The translations under genes and the position numbers were made by a program. A model generated the notes under the pieces. The model was given only the letters and a program-made list of their open reading frames with translations. It ran no database searches and was not told the DNA's origin. From Megamerina dolium (Eukaryota > Arthropoda > Insecta > Diptera > Megamerinidae): a stretch of 64,000 bases of DNA. Of the stretch, positions 35,320-47,094 are shown in pieces (the stretch's first letter is position 1; each line of letters starts with the position of its first letter). The DNA is taken from positions 23,094,334-23,158,333 of the forward strand of contig OY978526.1 of NCBI GenBank assembly GCA_963854835.1, in the 5' to 3' direction.

Positions 35320-36650
35320 AAAGAATTTGAATTACTTTGGACCAATATTAAAGCAAATAATTGCATTTTTAAATTCATAAAATAATCGAAATTGTACTTA
35401 AAATTTTTTCAATCGTACTACGTATAATTATTATTAGTAATTGACTTATTTAATTACTCATAATTATAATTTTAAATCTCTAAATCTCGAAAAAGTAATC
35501 GATATTGTAATTTTAATGTTTTCGATAACATTACAAGAAACTATAATTGACCTTATTTTACAATTAATTACTAATGTAGTTCAAATCCATAATGTAATCG
35601 AGAAGATGTAATTTTAATTTTCTTGATATCATTACAAGGGATATTTTCAAATCTATAAAGTAATCGAAATTGTAATTTTTACTTTTTTACATTTTTTATT
35701 ATTAAATTATTATTATTATTAATTTGTTTTACCATTACTCACTAATTAGTTTAAATCCATAATGTAATCGAAGATGTAATTTTAATTTGCTTGATATCAT
35801 TACAAGGAACCGTTATTTGTAATTAATTTTTTTAATAATACACAATAACATTTTCAAATCTATAAAGTAATCGAAATTGTAATTTTTACTTTTTTTCATT
35901 TTTATTATTAAATTATTGTTATTATTCTCATTACATTTTAGAATTATGAACTACTTACTCGCACTTTAAAAAAATTGCAATTCCATGACAAGGCATTGAA
36001 ATTGTAATGATTATTTTCACATTTTTTTCTCTTGGCAGAGTAATTGCTACATAAAAAGTTGGTTTTAAATTTTTAATTTGAATTACTTTAAATTATGATA
36101 TAACAATTTTTTTTTTTAAATTTATGAACCAAAAAGTACGAAAGAATTGTAATTCAAAATTAATCATTTTGAATTAATGTTGTAATTAATCAGATTTTTC
36201 TTAATCTGTAAAGTAATTGAAATTGTATCTTTAGCTTTTTGAATTATATTGCAAGGGTTTATAATTAATATTTTCAATTGCTAACTAAAAATTTGCAATT
36301 ACATTACAATCCAAAGTTGATTTTAAAATAAAAATTTCAATTACTATATACATATTACGGAATTACAAACAATAATCAACTAATTTATTAGGCGATAAAA
36401 TGGAATTGGGATTCATAATGGATTACTGTAGCTTAATATAAAGTTTTGTAATTACTTTGTCAAACATATTAAGTAATTGACCACTAATGTGGTCTCAGAA
36501 TTTGTTATTGCATTACAAGTAATTAAAATTCAAAATAATTCTGCTCCCATTCTTTCTCGAATGAATTGACAAAGTAATTGTGAAATTAAAAGTTACTCTT
36601 TAAATTACAATTTCAATTACTAAACCTTATATTGTGAAATTGGTCGTTTA
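35320..36650. repeat. Very A+T-rich degenerate repeat block built on TAATCGAAATTGTAAT
   Basis: Words such as GTAATCGAAATTGTAATTTT and CTTGATATCATTACAAGG recur. Two longer segments are duplicated: AAATCCATAATGTAATCGA (35583 and 35753) and TTTTCAAATCTATAAAGTAA (35644 and 35851). Sequence on either side is less ordered. No TIRs or coding capacity seen; identity unknown. Confidence 0.6.
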
Positions 36651-36665
36651 ATGTAGCTGGTAATC

Positions 36666-36857
36666 AATTGCTAATTGCAAACCTTTCAAAAAGAGCTCTG
36701 TGACAAGCTCAGAAATAGCGATTCCAGAAGGGTTCTGCCATTCGGAATCAGCTAGTATATGTAGATCTCTTCTAATACTGTTCAAAAATTGAACACGCAC
36801 TACAGTATTGGGGCCTTTCGTGATCTATGAGTGCCTTGTATTTATTTTTTTATATAC
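36666..36857 (+). mobile_element. SINE copy C, 5'-truncated
   Basis: Starts within the family body (TTGCTAATTGC...AAAAAGAGCTCTGTGACAAG) and continues through TCTGCCATTCGGAATCAGCT, TCTCTTCTAATACTG and GGGGCCTTTCG to the T-rich tail TTTATTTTTTTAT. The tRNA-like head is missing. Confidence 0.8.
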
Positions 36858-36989
36858 ATTAAGGCGGGTAAAATATTTAAACCGCCTAACTAAGCAAATA
36901 ATATAAAATTTTGGGTAATTTAAAATAGTTTCTACTAAGAAAAATGAAAACTTTAATATCGACTTGGTTTTTTAAAATAAATTTTTTGG

Positions 36990-37264
36990 ATTAAGTATCC
37001 ATCCATCAGAAAATTAATAAATCTTCTTTCTTAACATTTGCTCTGAGCTCACGTACGCCCTATTTCTACTACTTAAAGAAGCTCCCATACAAAAGAAATA
37101 GTAAAAAACCTGAAAATATGACGATATGTCGATGTCGAGCCTCATAACCTCATAAATAAATAAAATGTAAAAATGTAGTTTTTTCTCTCCAACATATCCG
37201 TTAAACTACTTATTCTCTATCTCCACCACTCAAAGCAGCTCCCATACAAAGTACACTTAAAAAA
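36990..37264 (+). repeat. S-family fragment left of P element copy 2
   Basis: Two diverged units with CCCTATTTCTACTACTTAAA and CTCTATCTCCACCACTCAAA, each followed by CAGCTCCCATACAAA or a close variant. The array continues on the other side of the P element at 38906, in the same orientation. Confidence 0.6.
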
Positions 37265-38905
37265 TCTCCTTACAGTTGGCTGGGGCCGACCAAATTACAC
37301 CCTGCATATGTAGATATACATATATATAAAAAGTTTACTCGAATATCCTTCTTTTCTTTTATTTCGACTTTTCGAGAAACAATTTTTGCATATACTGCTA
37401 ATTTATAAACGAAATATGGTTGACTTTGACGAAGTACTTTGTATGTTATGAGGGTTGTAAAAGGGATAATTTAAAGGATTTTAAGGAAATTCCGAGGCTT
37501 AGTATGGGAGCTATATAAAAAGTGGGCGTGGCTTACCTCTTTCTTGTAAATCCAATTAATTTTTCTATATTAATCCACACCTTAAATTTGGTTGTCCTAC
37601 GTTGAATAGTTTGTAAGTTATGGCGGTTAACATTTTTGTTTATTTTCCTCAACTTTGTATGGGAGACTCAAGAAACAGTGGGCGTGGCACACCGATTTTT
37701 TGCCACATTATTTCCGATTACCATATTAACCTAAGTGTTAATTATGATTGTTCTAGACAGAAAGATGCAGAAGTTACAGCTGTTTCAATTTAATAGAAAT
37801 TCGGTCATTTTGTATGGGGGCTACTATAAACAGTGGGCGTGGCGCATCCATTTCCTGTGAGTCTAGTTGCTCTTACAATGCTAATCCATACCTTAAATCT
37901 GGTTGTTCTAGGCTGAATAGTTTGCAAGTTATGACGGTTAACGGTTCCTTTTAATTCCCGCAACTTCGTATGGGAGCCCCAATAAGAAGTGGGCGTGGTT
38001 TGCTGATTTTTTGTCAGATTATTTCCGATTACCATGTTAATCTAAGCGTCAATTATAGTTATTCTAGCCAGAAGATTGCAGAAGTTACAGCTGTTTTAAT
38101 TTAAAAGAAATTCGGTAATTTTGTATGGGGGCTACTATAAACAGTGGGTGTAGCGCGCCCATTTCCAGTGAACCTAGTTGCTCTTACAATATTATTCTAT
38201 ACCTTAAATCTCGTTCTTCTACGCCAAATGGTTTATAAGTTATGGCGCTTAAAAGTTTTTGTTTAATTCCCTCGACTTTGTATGGGAAGCCCAAGAAAGA
38301 GTGGGCGTGGCACGCCGATTTTTTGCCACATTATTTTTGACTACCATAGAAATTTTTATGGTTATTCTAGACATAAGATTGCAGAAGTTACAGCTGTTTC
38401 AATTTAAAAGAAGTACAGACACTTTGTATAGGAGCTACTATAAAAAGTAGGCGTGGCTCGCCTATTTTTGGCAGGGTTATGAAGTAGTGTAATGTAACTC
38501 TATCTGCCAAATATTGTTGTCCCAGGTGGTATATTCAGTAAGTTATAGCAAGTTTAAGATTTTGAAAATTCCGAGGTTAGTCGCTTTGAATGCTTCGTGT
38601 GGGCGTGGCTACTGACCGGGTATGCCCAATATCAATCACCTCCGTACCCTTGGATCAAAGGTTATTTATGCCAAATTTCGTCAAAATAGCTCAATATTTG
38701 CTCAAGTTATCGTGCGAACCAGCCAGGTGACATACAGACAGACAGACGGACGGACGGACGGACAGACATCGTTAAATCGAACATTTAAGCGACGCTGATC
38801 ACGAATATATATCTATATCTATATCTCCGGAGATTCCTTCAAGTGGTCACAAACATCTGACCGAAATGAATATACCTTGCATATTGCATTATGCAGGGTA
38901 TTAAA
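37265..38905 (-). mobile_element. P element, copy 2 (reverse orientation)
   Basis: Reverse-complemented, this repeats copy 1 in order: the head (AAGGTATATTCATTTCGGTC), GATCAGCGTCGCTTAA, a (GTCY)n tract (GACAGACGG on plus, 38735-38766), GCACGATAACTTGAGCAAAT, GATCCAAGGGTACGG, alternating units of about 155 bp with GTGGGCGTGGC (near 37523, 37678, 37832, 37988, 38298), and a tail GGGTGTAATTTGGTCGGCC equal to the copy-1 tail. S-family repeats flank both sides in one orientation, so it appears to have inserted into an S array. Confidence 0.75.
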
Positions 38906-39100
38906 ATCGGAAAATGAACAAATAATCCCATAACTGCTGAGAGTCGGCGGTATAGCGGTGAAATGTATGACCGACCCCTAATACTTTTCCCTCACCAACA
39001 TTTCCTTCAATCATACTTACGACCTAACTCCACTCCTCAAGGGCATTCACATACAAAACAAACGTCAAAAATACTGTAAAATTAACAAATTAATATCAAA
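38906..39100 (+). repeat. S-family fragment right of P element copy 2
   Basis: One unit reading GGTGAAATGTATGACCGACC, CATACTTACGACCTAACTCC, CAAGGGCATTCACATACAAA. Same orientation as 36990-37264. Confidence 0.65.
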
Positions 39101-41159
39101 CTATGGCAGATCGTAAAAATGCCATTTTTAATTACCGTAAATGCAGAAAAATAGACGGATATAAAATATTTATTATTATTTATGCTTTTTGAGAAAAAAT
39201 TTTTGCAATTATTTTATGTTTTTCCCTGAGCCAAAGTTGCGCTTCATACAAGTTGACCCACCTTAATTAATACACATACATATATTGTATATAAATCTTA
39301 AGTATAATATAAAGAATAGCACTCTACAGAAATAGTATATTTGTATCTAAACTGACAAAAATAAATGTTTTTGCACAAGTTCGGTACTAAATATCATATA
39401 TTTATATGTAGATAATTGTCAAGCAACTGGTATCAAGATAATTAAAATAAAATAATATTTTATTACATTGAAACACCATTGTCTGTATGTATTAGAACTG
39501 AATTGTAATTAAAGTAAAACTACTATATTTATATATATCATGATAAGATTTCCTTTCATCGTTCTCCTAATGTTGCCATTGCTTAAACCAATAAATATGA
39601 ATAGAATTTTATCACAATTGGAAGGAAACAGGCAAATGAAAATATACCTATTTATATATATATTTTATTATGCAATATACATATTCTTATGTGTTTATAA
39701 CAAAGTTGGAAATGCTGATGCTTCATGTGTATATGCATTTCCTTGCATACATTTAGGGGCTTAACTCATAGTTTTATAATTTTCTTAAAAACCACAAACA
39801 AACATGAGATATAAAATGTATGCACTGTAGCATGAAATTTGCATTTGTATGTATTGTAAAATGTGAGTGTATGTGTGTGCGTGCGTGTGTGTACCATATA
39901 TATATATGCTACATTCATAATTCCAGACATATTCATCCATACATACACGTTCGTATACAGATAGAATGACATTTATTTTATAAAGTTGTACTAATGTGAT
40001 TTCATTTAAATGTTTTTCTTTGGTATTCATGGTTCGTTTCATTTTGAGTTTCTTCAACTACTACTACCACCTTGTGTATACTATACTACATATATGAAGT
40101 TTTTGTATGTGTGTGTATGTACGTATGAGTGTTTATCATCTCTACTAACATTTATGTCATTTATTTTGATAGACGAGTCATGTGTAAAGTCTGAAGAATT
40201 ATAAGAATGAACAATGAATGATGTGTGGAAACGAATGTGGAGGATAACTGTGGTACATGCATTTCATTCATCATCTTAAATTAGTATGATTACTTCAACT
40301 GCAGTTCAAATATGAGCGCATTTTCATAAGAATTTAATTAATCACACACATACACGCACCCACACACACACACACACACATCCAAATGTACACATTCATT
40401 AAACATTGAATTATAACGAATTCATCTAAGATGAAAGTATGAGTCACATACGTAAAGTATATTTGTACGTGTAGTGTGTTGTGATGGTGTAGAGTGCAGC
40501 GTGCTATGTTCATTAAATGAAACAAAATGAAATTTTAATTTTAATTGAATATAGCACCCACCCATCAACAACACCAACCTCTAATATCATCGTCCATATG
40601 TTGACAGTTTTTCATAACGTGCCGAATGAGTATTTTCACCGTTCTACTCTTTCAACTTTACAATTGCATTGAGTCCTCTACTAATTGCGAACTAATTGAA
40701 GCTGGAAATAGAAGTCTTTATGCTCGTGACAGTTACACATATACGAACGTACCTACGTTTATACAAAATTACATCCGTGTATGTGAGCATAAAGTAAGTA
40801 CAGCTTCAACAAGCAGTATTCTCACCTGAAATGAGACTTAAGTACATTATGGTCGATGTAGTTAGGTGCTCAAATGTGTACATACTTATACTTATGTGTT
40901 TATAAAGTAAAAACTTACATATATGGATCATGGTTAATACCACTGGTACACAAATCTTAGATTTTTGGTTTTTACGGTGAATTTAGATTTACATAAATAC
41001 TTATGTCACACAACATTCTTAAAATCTAGTGGCTTAAGGACTAAGGATATAGGATAAATCAAAGTATTCCGGAACGTAATAAGTACATGGATAGAAACTA
41101 AAAATGTTGCCGAGACATTGAATTACATTTGTAATTTGAATTATGCTCAGAATCATGAT
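39101..41159. other. Non-coding with a CA microsatellite
   Basis: No gene recognised. A CA tract lies at 40342-40380, GTGTGTGCGTGCG-like sequence near 39868-39890, and short AT tracts near 39897-39908. Confidence 0.45.
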
Positions 41160-41865
41160 CTGAATGGATTTAGCCATGTCTGTCTATCAGTCTATCTGTC
41201 TATTTGTTCGTACGATAACTACTGTAATTGTCGAGCGATTGAGCTGAAAATTTTTACGTCAGATTATTTTCACTAATAAATGGACAACATCGCCAATGGG
41301 CGAAATTGAATAAAAGCTACACCTACCTCCCATACAAAAATATGTTGTTGAATGCGTGTTTTTACATTTTGCACGTGAAAACGTTAAGCTATCTAACCCA
41401 AATTTGATACATTTCCTTATTTTTACCACAGAATTCATATATTCGAAAATAGGCTTACACGGCTACAAACCACTCCTACCTCCCATACAAAAGTATGCTC
41501 TTGAATGTATGTTTTCATACTATACGCTCGAAAACATAAAGTTTTCGAGCTGAATCATGATATGTAAAGTTTGTCTTACCAAAGAATTGTTATATTAAAA
41601 AAATTGGTGTAATCGGGTGAAAACCACCTCTACCTCCCATACAAAAGTATGTGTATAAACGTGTATTTTCACACTTTGCGCGCGAAAGTATATAGTTATT
41701 AAGTTATAACTTGGTACATACAATTATATTATGTAATTAATTAATACATTCAAAAATATACTGAATCGTATAAAAACTACATCTACGTCTACAAAATTAT
41801 GCATCCATATGAATAATTTTACACTTTATGCATGAAAATGTAAAGTTGTCGGATTGAAACTCGGT
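41160..41865 (+). repeat. Q-family array with head module (about 4 units)
   Basis: Begins GATTTAGCCATGTCTGTC with a (GTCY/GTCTAT)n tract, then GTACGATAACTACTG and GAGCGATTGAGCTGAAAATT, echoing the head order of the P element. Units follow with ACCTACCTCCCATACAAA, TATGTTTTCATACTATACGC and AAGTT or AAGCT...AAAC. The array abuts the MITE at 41871. Confidence 0.75.
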
Positions 41866-41870
41866 GTATA

Positions 41871-42573
41871 CACAGGGGGTCCACCTGTGTAAAATTTTCG
41901 AAAAATCGATTATTTTTTTTTACATTTTTTGCATCTTTAACGAGAGCTTCTACAGGATGAGGAAGGGGAAGTTTATGGTCCTGGTATTGCAGATTAAATG
42001 TGAGTCTATAATACAAAGTTTTGTTGTGTTTCCAAACTTTGAAAGCATTTTTCTCGAAACCATATTTTTGAATTTTGTGGGCAGGATTAAAAAAAATCTA
42101 CTTAACTGATTGACTTGAAATTTTGACAGACTCATTAATACAAATAACTGAAGGTACCCACGTAGCGGTTTTTCGAAATTTTTTTTTCCCAATTTTAAAG
42201 CAGTTTTTATATCGAAAAAAAGCATGAAAACGAATAATTTTTATAAAAACAACTGCCATTTCTTCAATTTTTCAAATTTCGTCAAAATCCTACGTCAGTA
42301 CCTCAACGATATAAACAGAAATAAGATTTTTTTTACTTTTTGCGTTTTAGATAACTGGTTCGAGCTGAATCTTGCACACAATTTCGGTATTTCATTTTGA
42401 AGGGGTACACTTAATGAGTACAAGCCTTCGGATTACACTATTGGAAAAATTTACTATTGAAATATAAGCACAAACCTTCAAAATAACGTAAAACTTATTC
42501 TTATTTTCGAATTAGTTCTCCTAACGAAAATTCCCGAAAAAGCGTTCGAAATACACAGGTGGACCCCCTTAAG
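41871..42573. mobile_element. MITE of about 700 bp with TIRs, family unknown
   Basis: Left end AGGGGGTCCACCTGTGTA (from about 41874) is matched in inverse by TACACAGGTGGACCCCCTT on the right (to about 42570); subterminal CGAAAAATCG and CGAAAAAGCG also pair roughly. The inside is A+T-rich with no transposase motif. TA may be the target duplication, but the exact ends are uncertain by one or two bases. Confidence 0.75.
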
Positions 42574-42689
42574 TAATTCATAGACATATTTGAAATAAAA
42601 ATCATGCCTACATCCCAGTGCATGATTTCACATATGGAAACCACGCTTGTCCCCAAAGCTGATAAAAATTAATTTTAAGTGTGCCTGAA

Positions 42690-42990
42690 AATCAAAAAAA
42701 AAAAAAAAAAACCCTATAATTACCTAGAAATTGCCTCTAGAGAGGTGAAATGTATGGCCGACATCCACTAATTTGTTCCCCTCTGTGTTTTCTGAATGCA
42801 GTTACCCCCTATATCGACCTCTTAAAGCAGCTTCTGCTCTTAGAGTGCATTTAGAAGGTGTCGCACATATTAACTCTACTCCTTATGGAGGCTCCGCTAC
42901 AGAATGAACGTAAAAATCGATAAATAACCTTATAATTACACAGAAATTGCCTAGAAGGCGGTGAAATGTATGACTGATTTTTTTTCTTTA
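42690..42990 (+). repeat. S-family fragment (two units)
   Basis: Two units of about 230 bp: GAGAGGTGAAATGTATGGCC with TTACCCCCTATATCGACCTC and TTAAAGCAGCTTCTGCTCTT, then TCTACTCCTTATGGAGGCTC with CGCTACAGAATGAACGTAA and GGCGGTGAAATGTATGACTG. Confidence 0.65.
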
Positions 42991-43493
42991 AAATTTCTTC
43001 TGAACATTCTTTAATAATCAAATGATGAAGAAAATTATTGATGAAAATGAAATGGAAATTGTGCATTAACTGCTCAATTGCACAACCATCGTAAATTCTT
43101 GTTGTAACAATTACAACAGCAACAAAAATGACTTCGAACAGGGCGCTCAAACTGCTCAATCCGTCCCTGAGTGATTCACTTGTGTTTTTTGGTTCAGAAT
43201 AATTTTAGTTATAGGGAATATTTGAAGAATAGTTGGATAACGTTTGGAATCACGGTACACGAAATTCGACTCATAAAATTAAATTTATATCAACATTGAT
43301 TGTGTAGCTTTAAGTAGGACATTTTGAAAATGTATCTTTTCAGCTATTCCGTGATATTCTTTTTTGAGGAATTATATAATTTTTTAAATCAATTTTGCAT
43401 AACTACTGAATTTTACAACAACAACATATAAAGATTATTTTCTGAGTTGAAAGAATTGTTCATGAAATCCCTTAAATTGTATTCAGTACATAT
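42991..43493. other. Non-coding, nothing recognised
   Basis: No gene, RNA or repeat feature recognised. Confidence 0.4.
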
Positions 43494-44034
43494 AAGATCT
43501 AGTAAAAAGAAATCCATTATTTTTCCAATAGATGGCTTTAGTAATCTGTATCACGCGTTGTACAAGCGTGATCGGGTTATGCTAGATGACGTTAGAAAGA
43601 TAGGATTTCGTACTAAATAAATTTTTCAGACAGTTTTGTGATTGTTTGACTCAGTATTGTTTGGGCACGCATCAAAGATGGACACCAGTAAAAAGAAAAT
43701 ATTCCATATTTTACAGTTTTTCTACGATAAAGGCGAAAACACAAGCTAGATGGCTGAAAATGTGAATAGTGTTTATGGTCCTGATACTGTAACAGCCAAT
43801 CGCGTGCAATTTTGGTTTTATTCGATTCCGTTCCGGTAATTTTGATGTTAAAGATGCGAGGCCAATTGTCAAAAATATCGATAAAATAATGGAAATCGTC
43901 GAGTCTGACCGTCATGTAAGCACTGTTTCTATTGCCCAGGAGCTAAACATTGCACAAAAAACCGTTTGGAGCCATTTAAATAAATAAAACCTTCAATTTA
44001 ATGCAAAAATAATGGATTTCCTTTTACTACACCT
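43494..44034 (+). mobile_element. Deleted mariner remnant (N-terminal half only)
   Basis: Inverted ends (left CTAGTAAAAAGAAATCCATT, right AATGGATTTCCTTTTACTAC) flank about 540 bp. Inside, from ATG at about 43678, a transposase start (MDTSKKKIFHILQFFYDKG) is followed after a stop by helix-turn-helix sequence and, in another frame, DKIMEIVESDRHVSTVSIA and AQKTVWSHLNK. The catalytic half is absent, so it is a non-autonomous derivative. Confidence 0.82.
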
Positions 44035-45569
44035 AATATGTATGTTATATATTTCCATATGAAGAAATAAATAGGCCGACTTTTGTTATCTATTCAATTT
44101 GTATATTTTTACATGCTCTTAAATTTTAATTATACTGAACTAAGACTCTTTTTCTTTTGTTTCTTCTCTTTCAGGTAATATATCAACATTAATTGGTTTA
44201 TATTTTGGTTGAATATGAAAGAGGTCTTAATACGTCTTAATGTGATACATATGAAAATTATTATTAAGGTTTGCAGAAAAACACAAAAAAAAAAAAAAAA
44301 CTAAAAATAATACATAATAAATATATAATAAGAATGACAAGTTGTGACCTCATCACTTATTTGTCATATCAACAAAACTGCTTAAAGGGTATTACACTAC
44401 TACATACCTATAATACATAGATCGACAACAACCATTTAAGTGTTCTATTAAAAGTAGAAGAGAAAATGAAAGCAAAATGAAATTATATTCATTCGGTCGG
44501 TCAAATTGTTTTCTGCTTCATATTCTTCATCTTTTTCACTATATCCTGTCCTTTACTTATGACTTTGATTCAGCAAAAACACAAAAAAAAGAAAGATTTC
44601 AACGTTAAGAGAGCTTCTTGCTCTCAATCGCTGTGCGACTGACTATTGTGCCACTTTGTTATTGTCATTGTTGTTGTGATATTATGTTCTATTTTCAAAA
44701 TATAGACAGATATACAAATACATATAATCGGATGTAGTAGTGTGATAGTTACTCTAGCAGCACTAGTGATAGTATGTAAGTAAAAATACCAACCAACTAT
44801 TACATATAACAAAGATAGGCGAAGAAGAGTAGTATGAGAAGAAAAATCAATGCTTGAAGTAGTTTCATATTTCGTTATGTGTCCAAAAAGGGGGGGAAAA
44901 ATATATATCTGAACCAACAACAACAACATATAAAGATTATTTTCTCTAGTATGAGTTTCAAGCATTGTGTACACTGTGCGTTACTACATATACAGAGAGA
45001 CAGACCAAACAAAGATGAGCGATTTTCAACAGGATATCAGTAACAGCAATCTACTCATTTTGGCAAAACTCTCGAAATTGATTTTTCTTTATTTTGTGCT
45101 TTTGGATTGCCGATACTACTACTATGAAATATTTAGTACAATACAAATACAACACCCACATCCGCAATATACTCACTCGCCTGCATGCAAGAAAGGTTTG
45201 CCAAAAATATTGTACTAAATATGTCGATTTTAATTTCTGTACCCTTTGTGTGAGTGTGTGTGTGTATTTATTCATATACTATATGTTGTAGTTAGTATAT
45301 TTTTGTTATGAGTTCAAATTTGACCCGAATTCTGTGAAAAACAACAATACCCCAATATCTTATTATGATAGGTACAACATACTCATATCTATATTCTGTC
45401 AGATTATTTAGGTAATACATATAGGGGCATCTAATCGCTTACCTTCCATGGGTCGCATTGCTGGAAGGGGTGTTGTTATGAACTATTTTAAATATAGCTA
45501 AAATTAAAGAACGCCAAACGTAACAAGGAAAGAAAACGTAAAATATATTTTAAATATATTCTAGAATAA
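44035..45569. other. Non-coding, nothing recognised
   Basis: No gene is recognised. A run A(16) lies near 44285, a G run near 44890 and a TG tract near 45246-45266. A nested CAACAACAACATATAAAGATTATTTT-like phrase occurs both at about 43418 and 44918, hinting at one more dispersed repeat. Confidence 0.45.
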
Positions 45570-45721
45570 TTTTTCGATTTTTAGGTACTTTTATATTTAT
45601 TTTCTTCGGGATCCTTTCTAAGGAGATTGGAGGTAAATATATTGAAAAAAATATTTGGTAGTACAAATTATTGGGCTTCGATGATATTTAATTATAAGGT
45701 TGCTTGTCGATTTTCAGCTAC
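45570..45721 (-). repeat. S-family unit (reverse)
   Basis: Reads TTCGGGATCCTTTCTAAGGA, GATTGGAGGTAAATATATTG and TTGCTTGTCGATTTTCAGCT, the reverse orientation of the S unit. SINE copy D is inserted at its edge. Confidence 0.6.
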
Positions 45722-45730
45722 TTTTACGGT

Positions 45731-46070
45731 GGCGTAGCTCAGTGATTAGTGCGTTGGACTTCTGATCTGTAGGTCATGATTTCAATCCTCGGCTGAACCA
45801 CAAAATTAATATCGAAAAGATTTTTCTTTCGAACGATAACCACCTGTCGGTAAACGATAGGCAATTCTTCCGGCAGTACAAATAAGAATTTGCTATGAAA
45901 AACTTTGTGATGTCACAAGGGTTTTCTGTCTGTCGTTCGGAACCGGTTAAATTAGGTAGGCCGGTTCTAATACCTTCCAAAATTTACCTCACACAACAAT
46001 ACTGGAAGAGAAGCTCGGCGAAAGAGCTCTTCGGGGCTTATAAGTGCCACATATTTATTTATTTTTTATA
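45731..46070 (+). mobile_element. tRNA-derived SINE, copy D (full length)
   Basis: tRNA-like head with TAGCTCAGTGATTAGTGCG as A box and GATTTCAATCC as B box; the anticodon-loop region TTGGACTTCTGATC is closer to tRNA-Arg(UCU) than in copy A. The body and T-rich tail (CACATATTTATTTATTTTTT) follow the family. A 9-bp direct repeat TTTTACGGT flanks it (45722-45730 and 46071-46079). Confidence 0.88.
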
Positions 46071-46079
46071 TTTTACGGT

Positions 46080-46490
46080 TATTTTGTAGGAAAGTCTCCC
46101 TACGTATAAAAGAGCGAGCAAGTTTGATAAAAAATATTATGAGTAATAAGAGTTAATACGAGTTAGTGATATATTTTGCCCACCTAGGGGCATTCTGGGA
46201 GAGATTGGAACGAAATTTAAACAAAAATACTCAGTTTTGTGTGAGAGGAAATCTAAACAGGGGTCAGTCATACATTCTACTACGCTGGGGACGATCGCTG
46301 GGTAATTGTAAAGTCTAAGAGAAGCCTTCTTAGACATTTAACCTAAGTATTAGACATTTAAAATAAGTATGTTTAGGAAAGATATTGCGAAGCTAAAATC
46401 AGAAGGGGCAGGTCAAACATTTTACTGTTCTAGGGGTAGTTCCTAGGTGATTATAAAGTTGTTTGTCGATTTTCAGGTAAGGCAGCCTCG
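46080..46490 (-). repeat. S-family array (reverse)
   Basis: Units with GTAGGAAAGTCTCCCTACG, GGGGTCAGTCATACATTCTA, CGATCGCTGGGTAATTGTAA, GGGGCAGGTCAAACATTTTA and TTGTTTGTCGATTTTCAGGT. Continues after the LINE relic at 47095. Confidence 0.65.
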
Positions 46491-46594
46491 CTAAATAGTA
46501 TCCTTACGATGTAATAATATATATCATAGGGATTAGCCGAATCAGACAACTTATATGGATCCCTTTTCGTCCCTCAAATCGTGTGTTATTTATT

Positions 46595-47090
46595 TGTTTG
46601 ATTGCAGAATTCTTCTACTTCCTTCCTCATAACAACATCAGGCGTTATTTTAAGCATGTCCTTATGGGGTATGTTCCACATTTCGAGTTCATCAATAAAT
46701 TGGCGACCTAGTGTGGACATCCTCCTCTTCCTGCGGTCTCTGCCTCTTCCATGCAAAATCTGCAAATATTAGCATCCTCCTCTCCAACAAGACCTATCTT
46801 TCTGAGGTGGTACCTGAAATTGCCATGCCCAGTTATTAAAGAAGTCAACCAGTTTAGAGTTAACCGTCCTAGAACGAGAGCCCACCCCGATTCACTGCGC
46901 TTTGATAGCCTCACCGAAGCCTTTGCCTGTCTACAAGTGGATAAGTTCTCCCATCTCGTGAGATGGAGTTTCTTTATCCACTCTTCGACCTTTGCCTTCA
47001 CCGTCCCGCTGCTGAGAGCAACTACTGGTTCCGGTCCATAAAATTCAGCTTCAGATCCTTGTCTAGCCAAGGCATCTGAACGTTACGATG
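46595..47090 (-). mobile_element. I/LOA-type LINE relic (C-terminal ORF2 end)
   Basis: Minus-strand reading gives SDALARQGSEAEFYGPEPVV, KVEEWIKKLHLTRWE, LTLNWLTSLITGHGNFRYHL and NICRFCMEEAETA, then after a frameshift MSTLGRQFIDELEMWNIP. It matches the same domain order as the relic at 5.7-6.5 kb (GPEP motif, ...GHxxxRYHxxK, CRFC), but is a clearly different copy. Embedded in a reverse S array. Confidence 0.85.
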
Positions 47091-47094
47091 TAAG

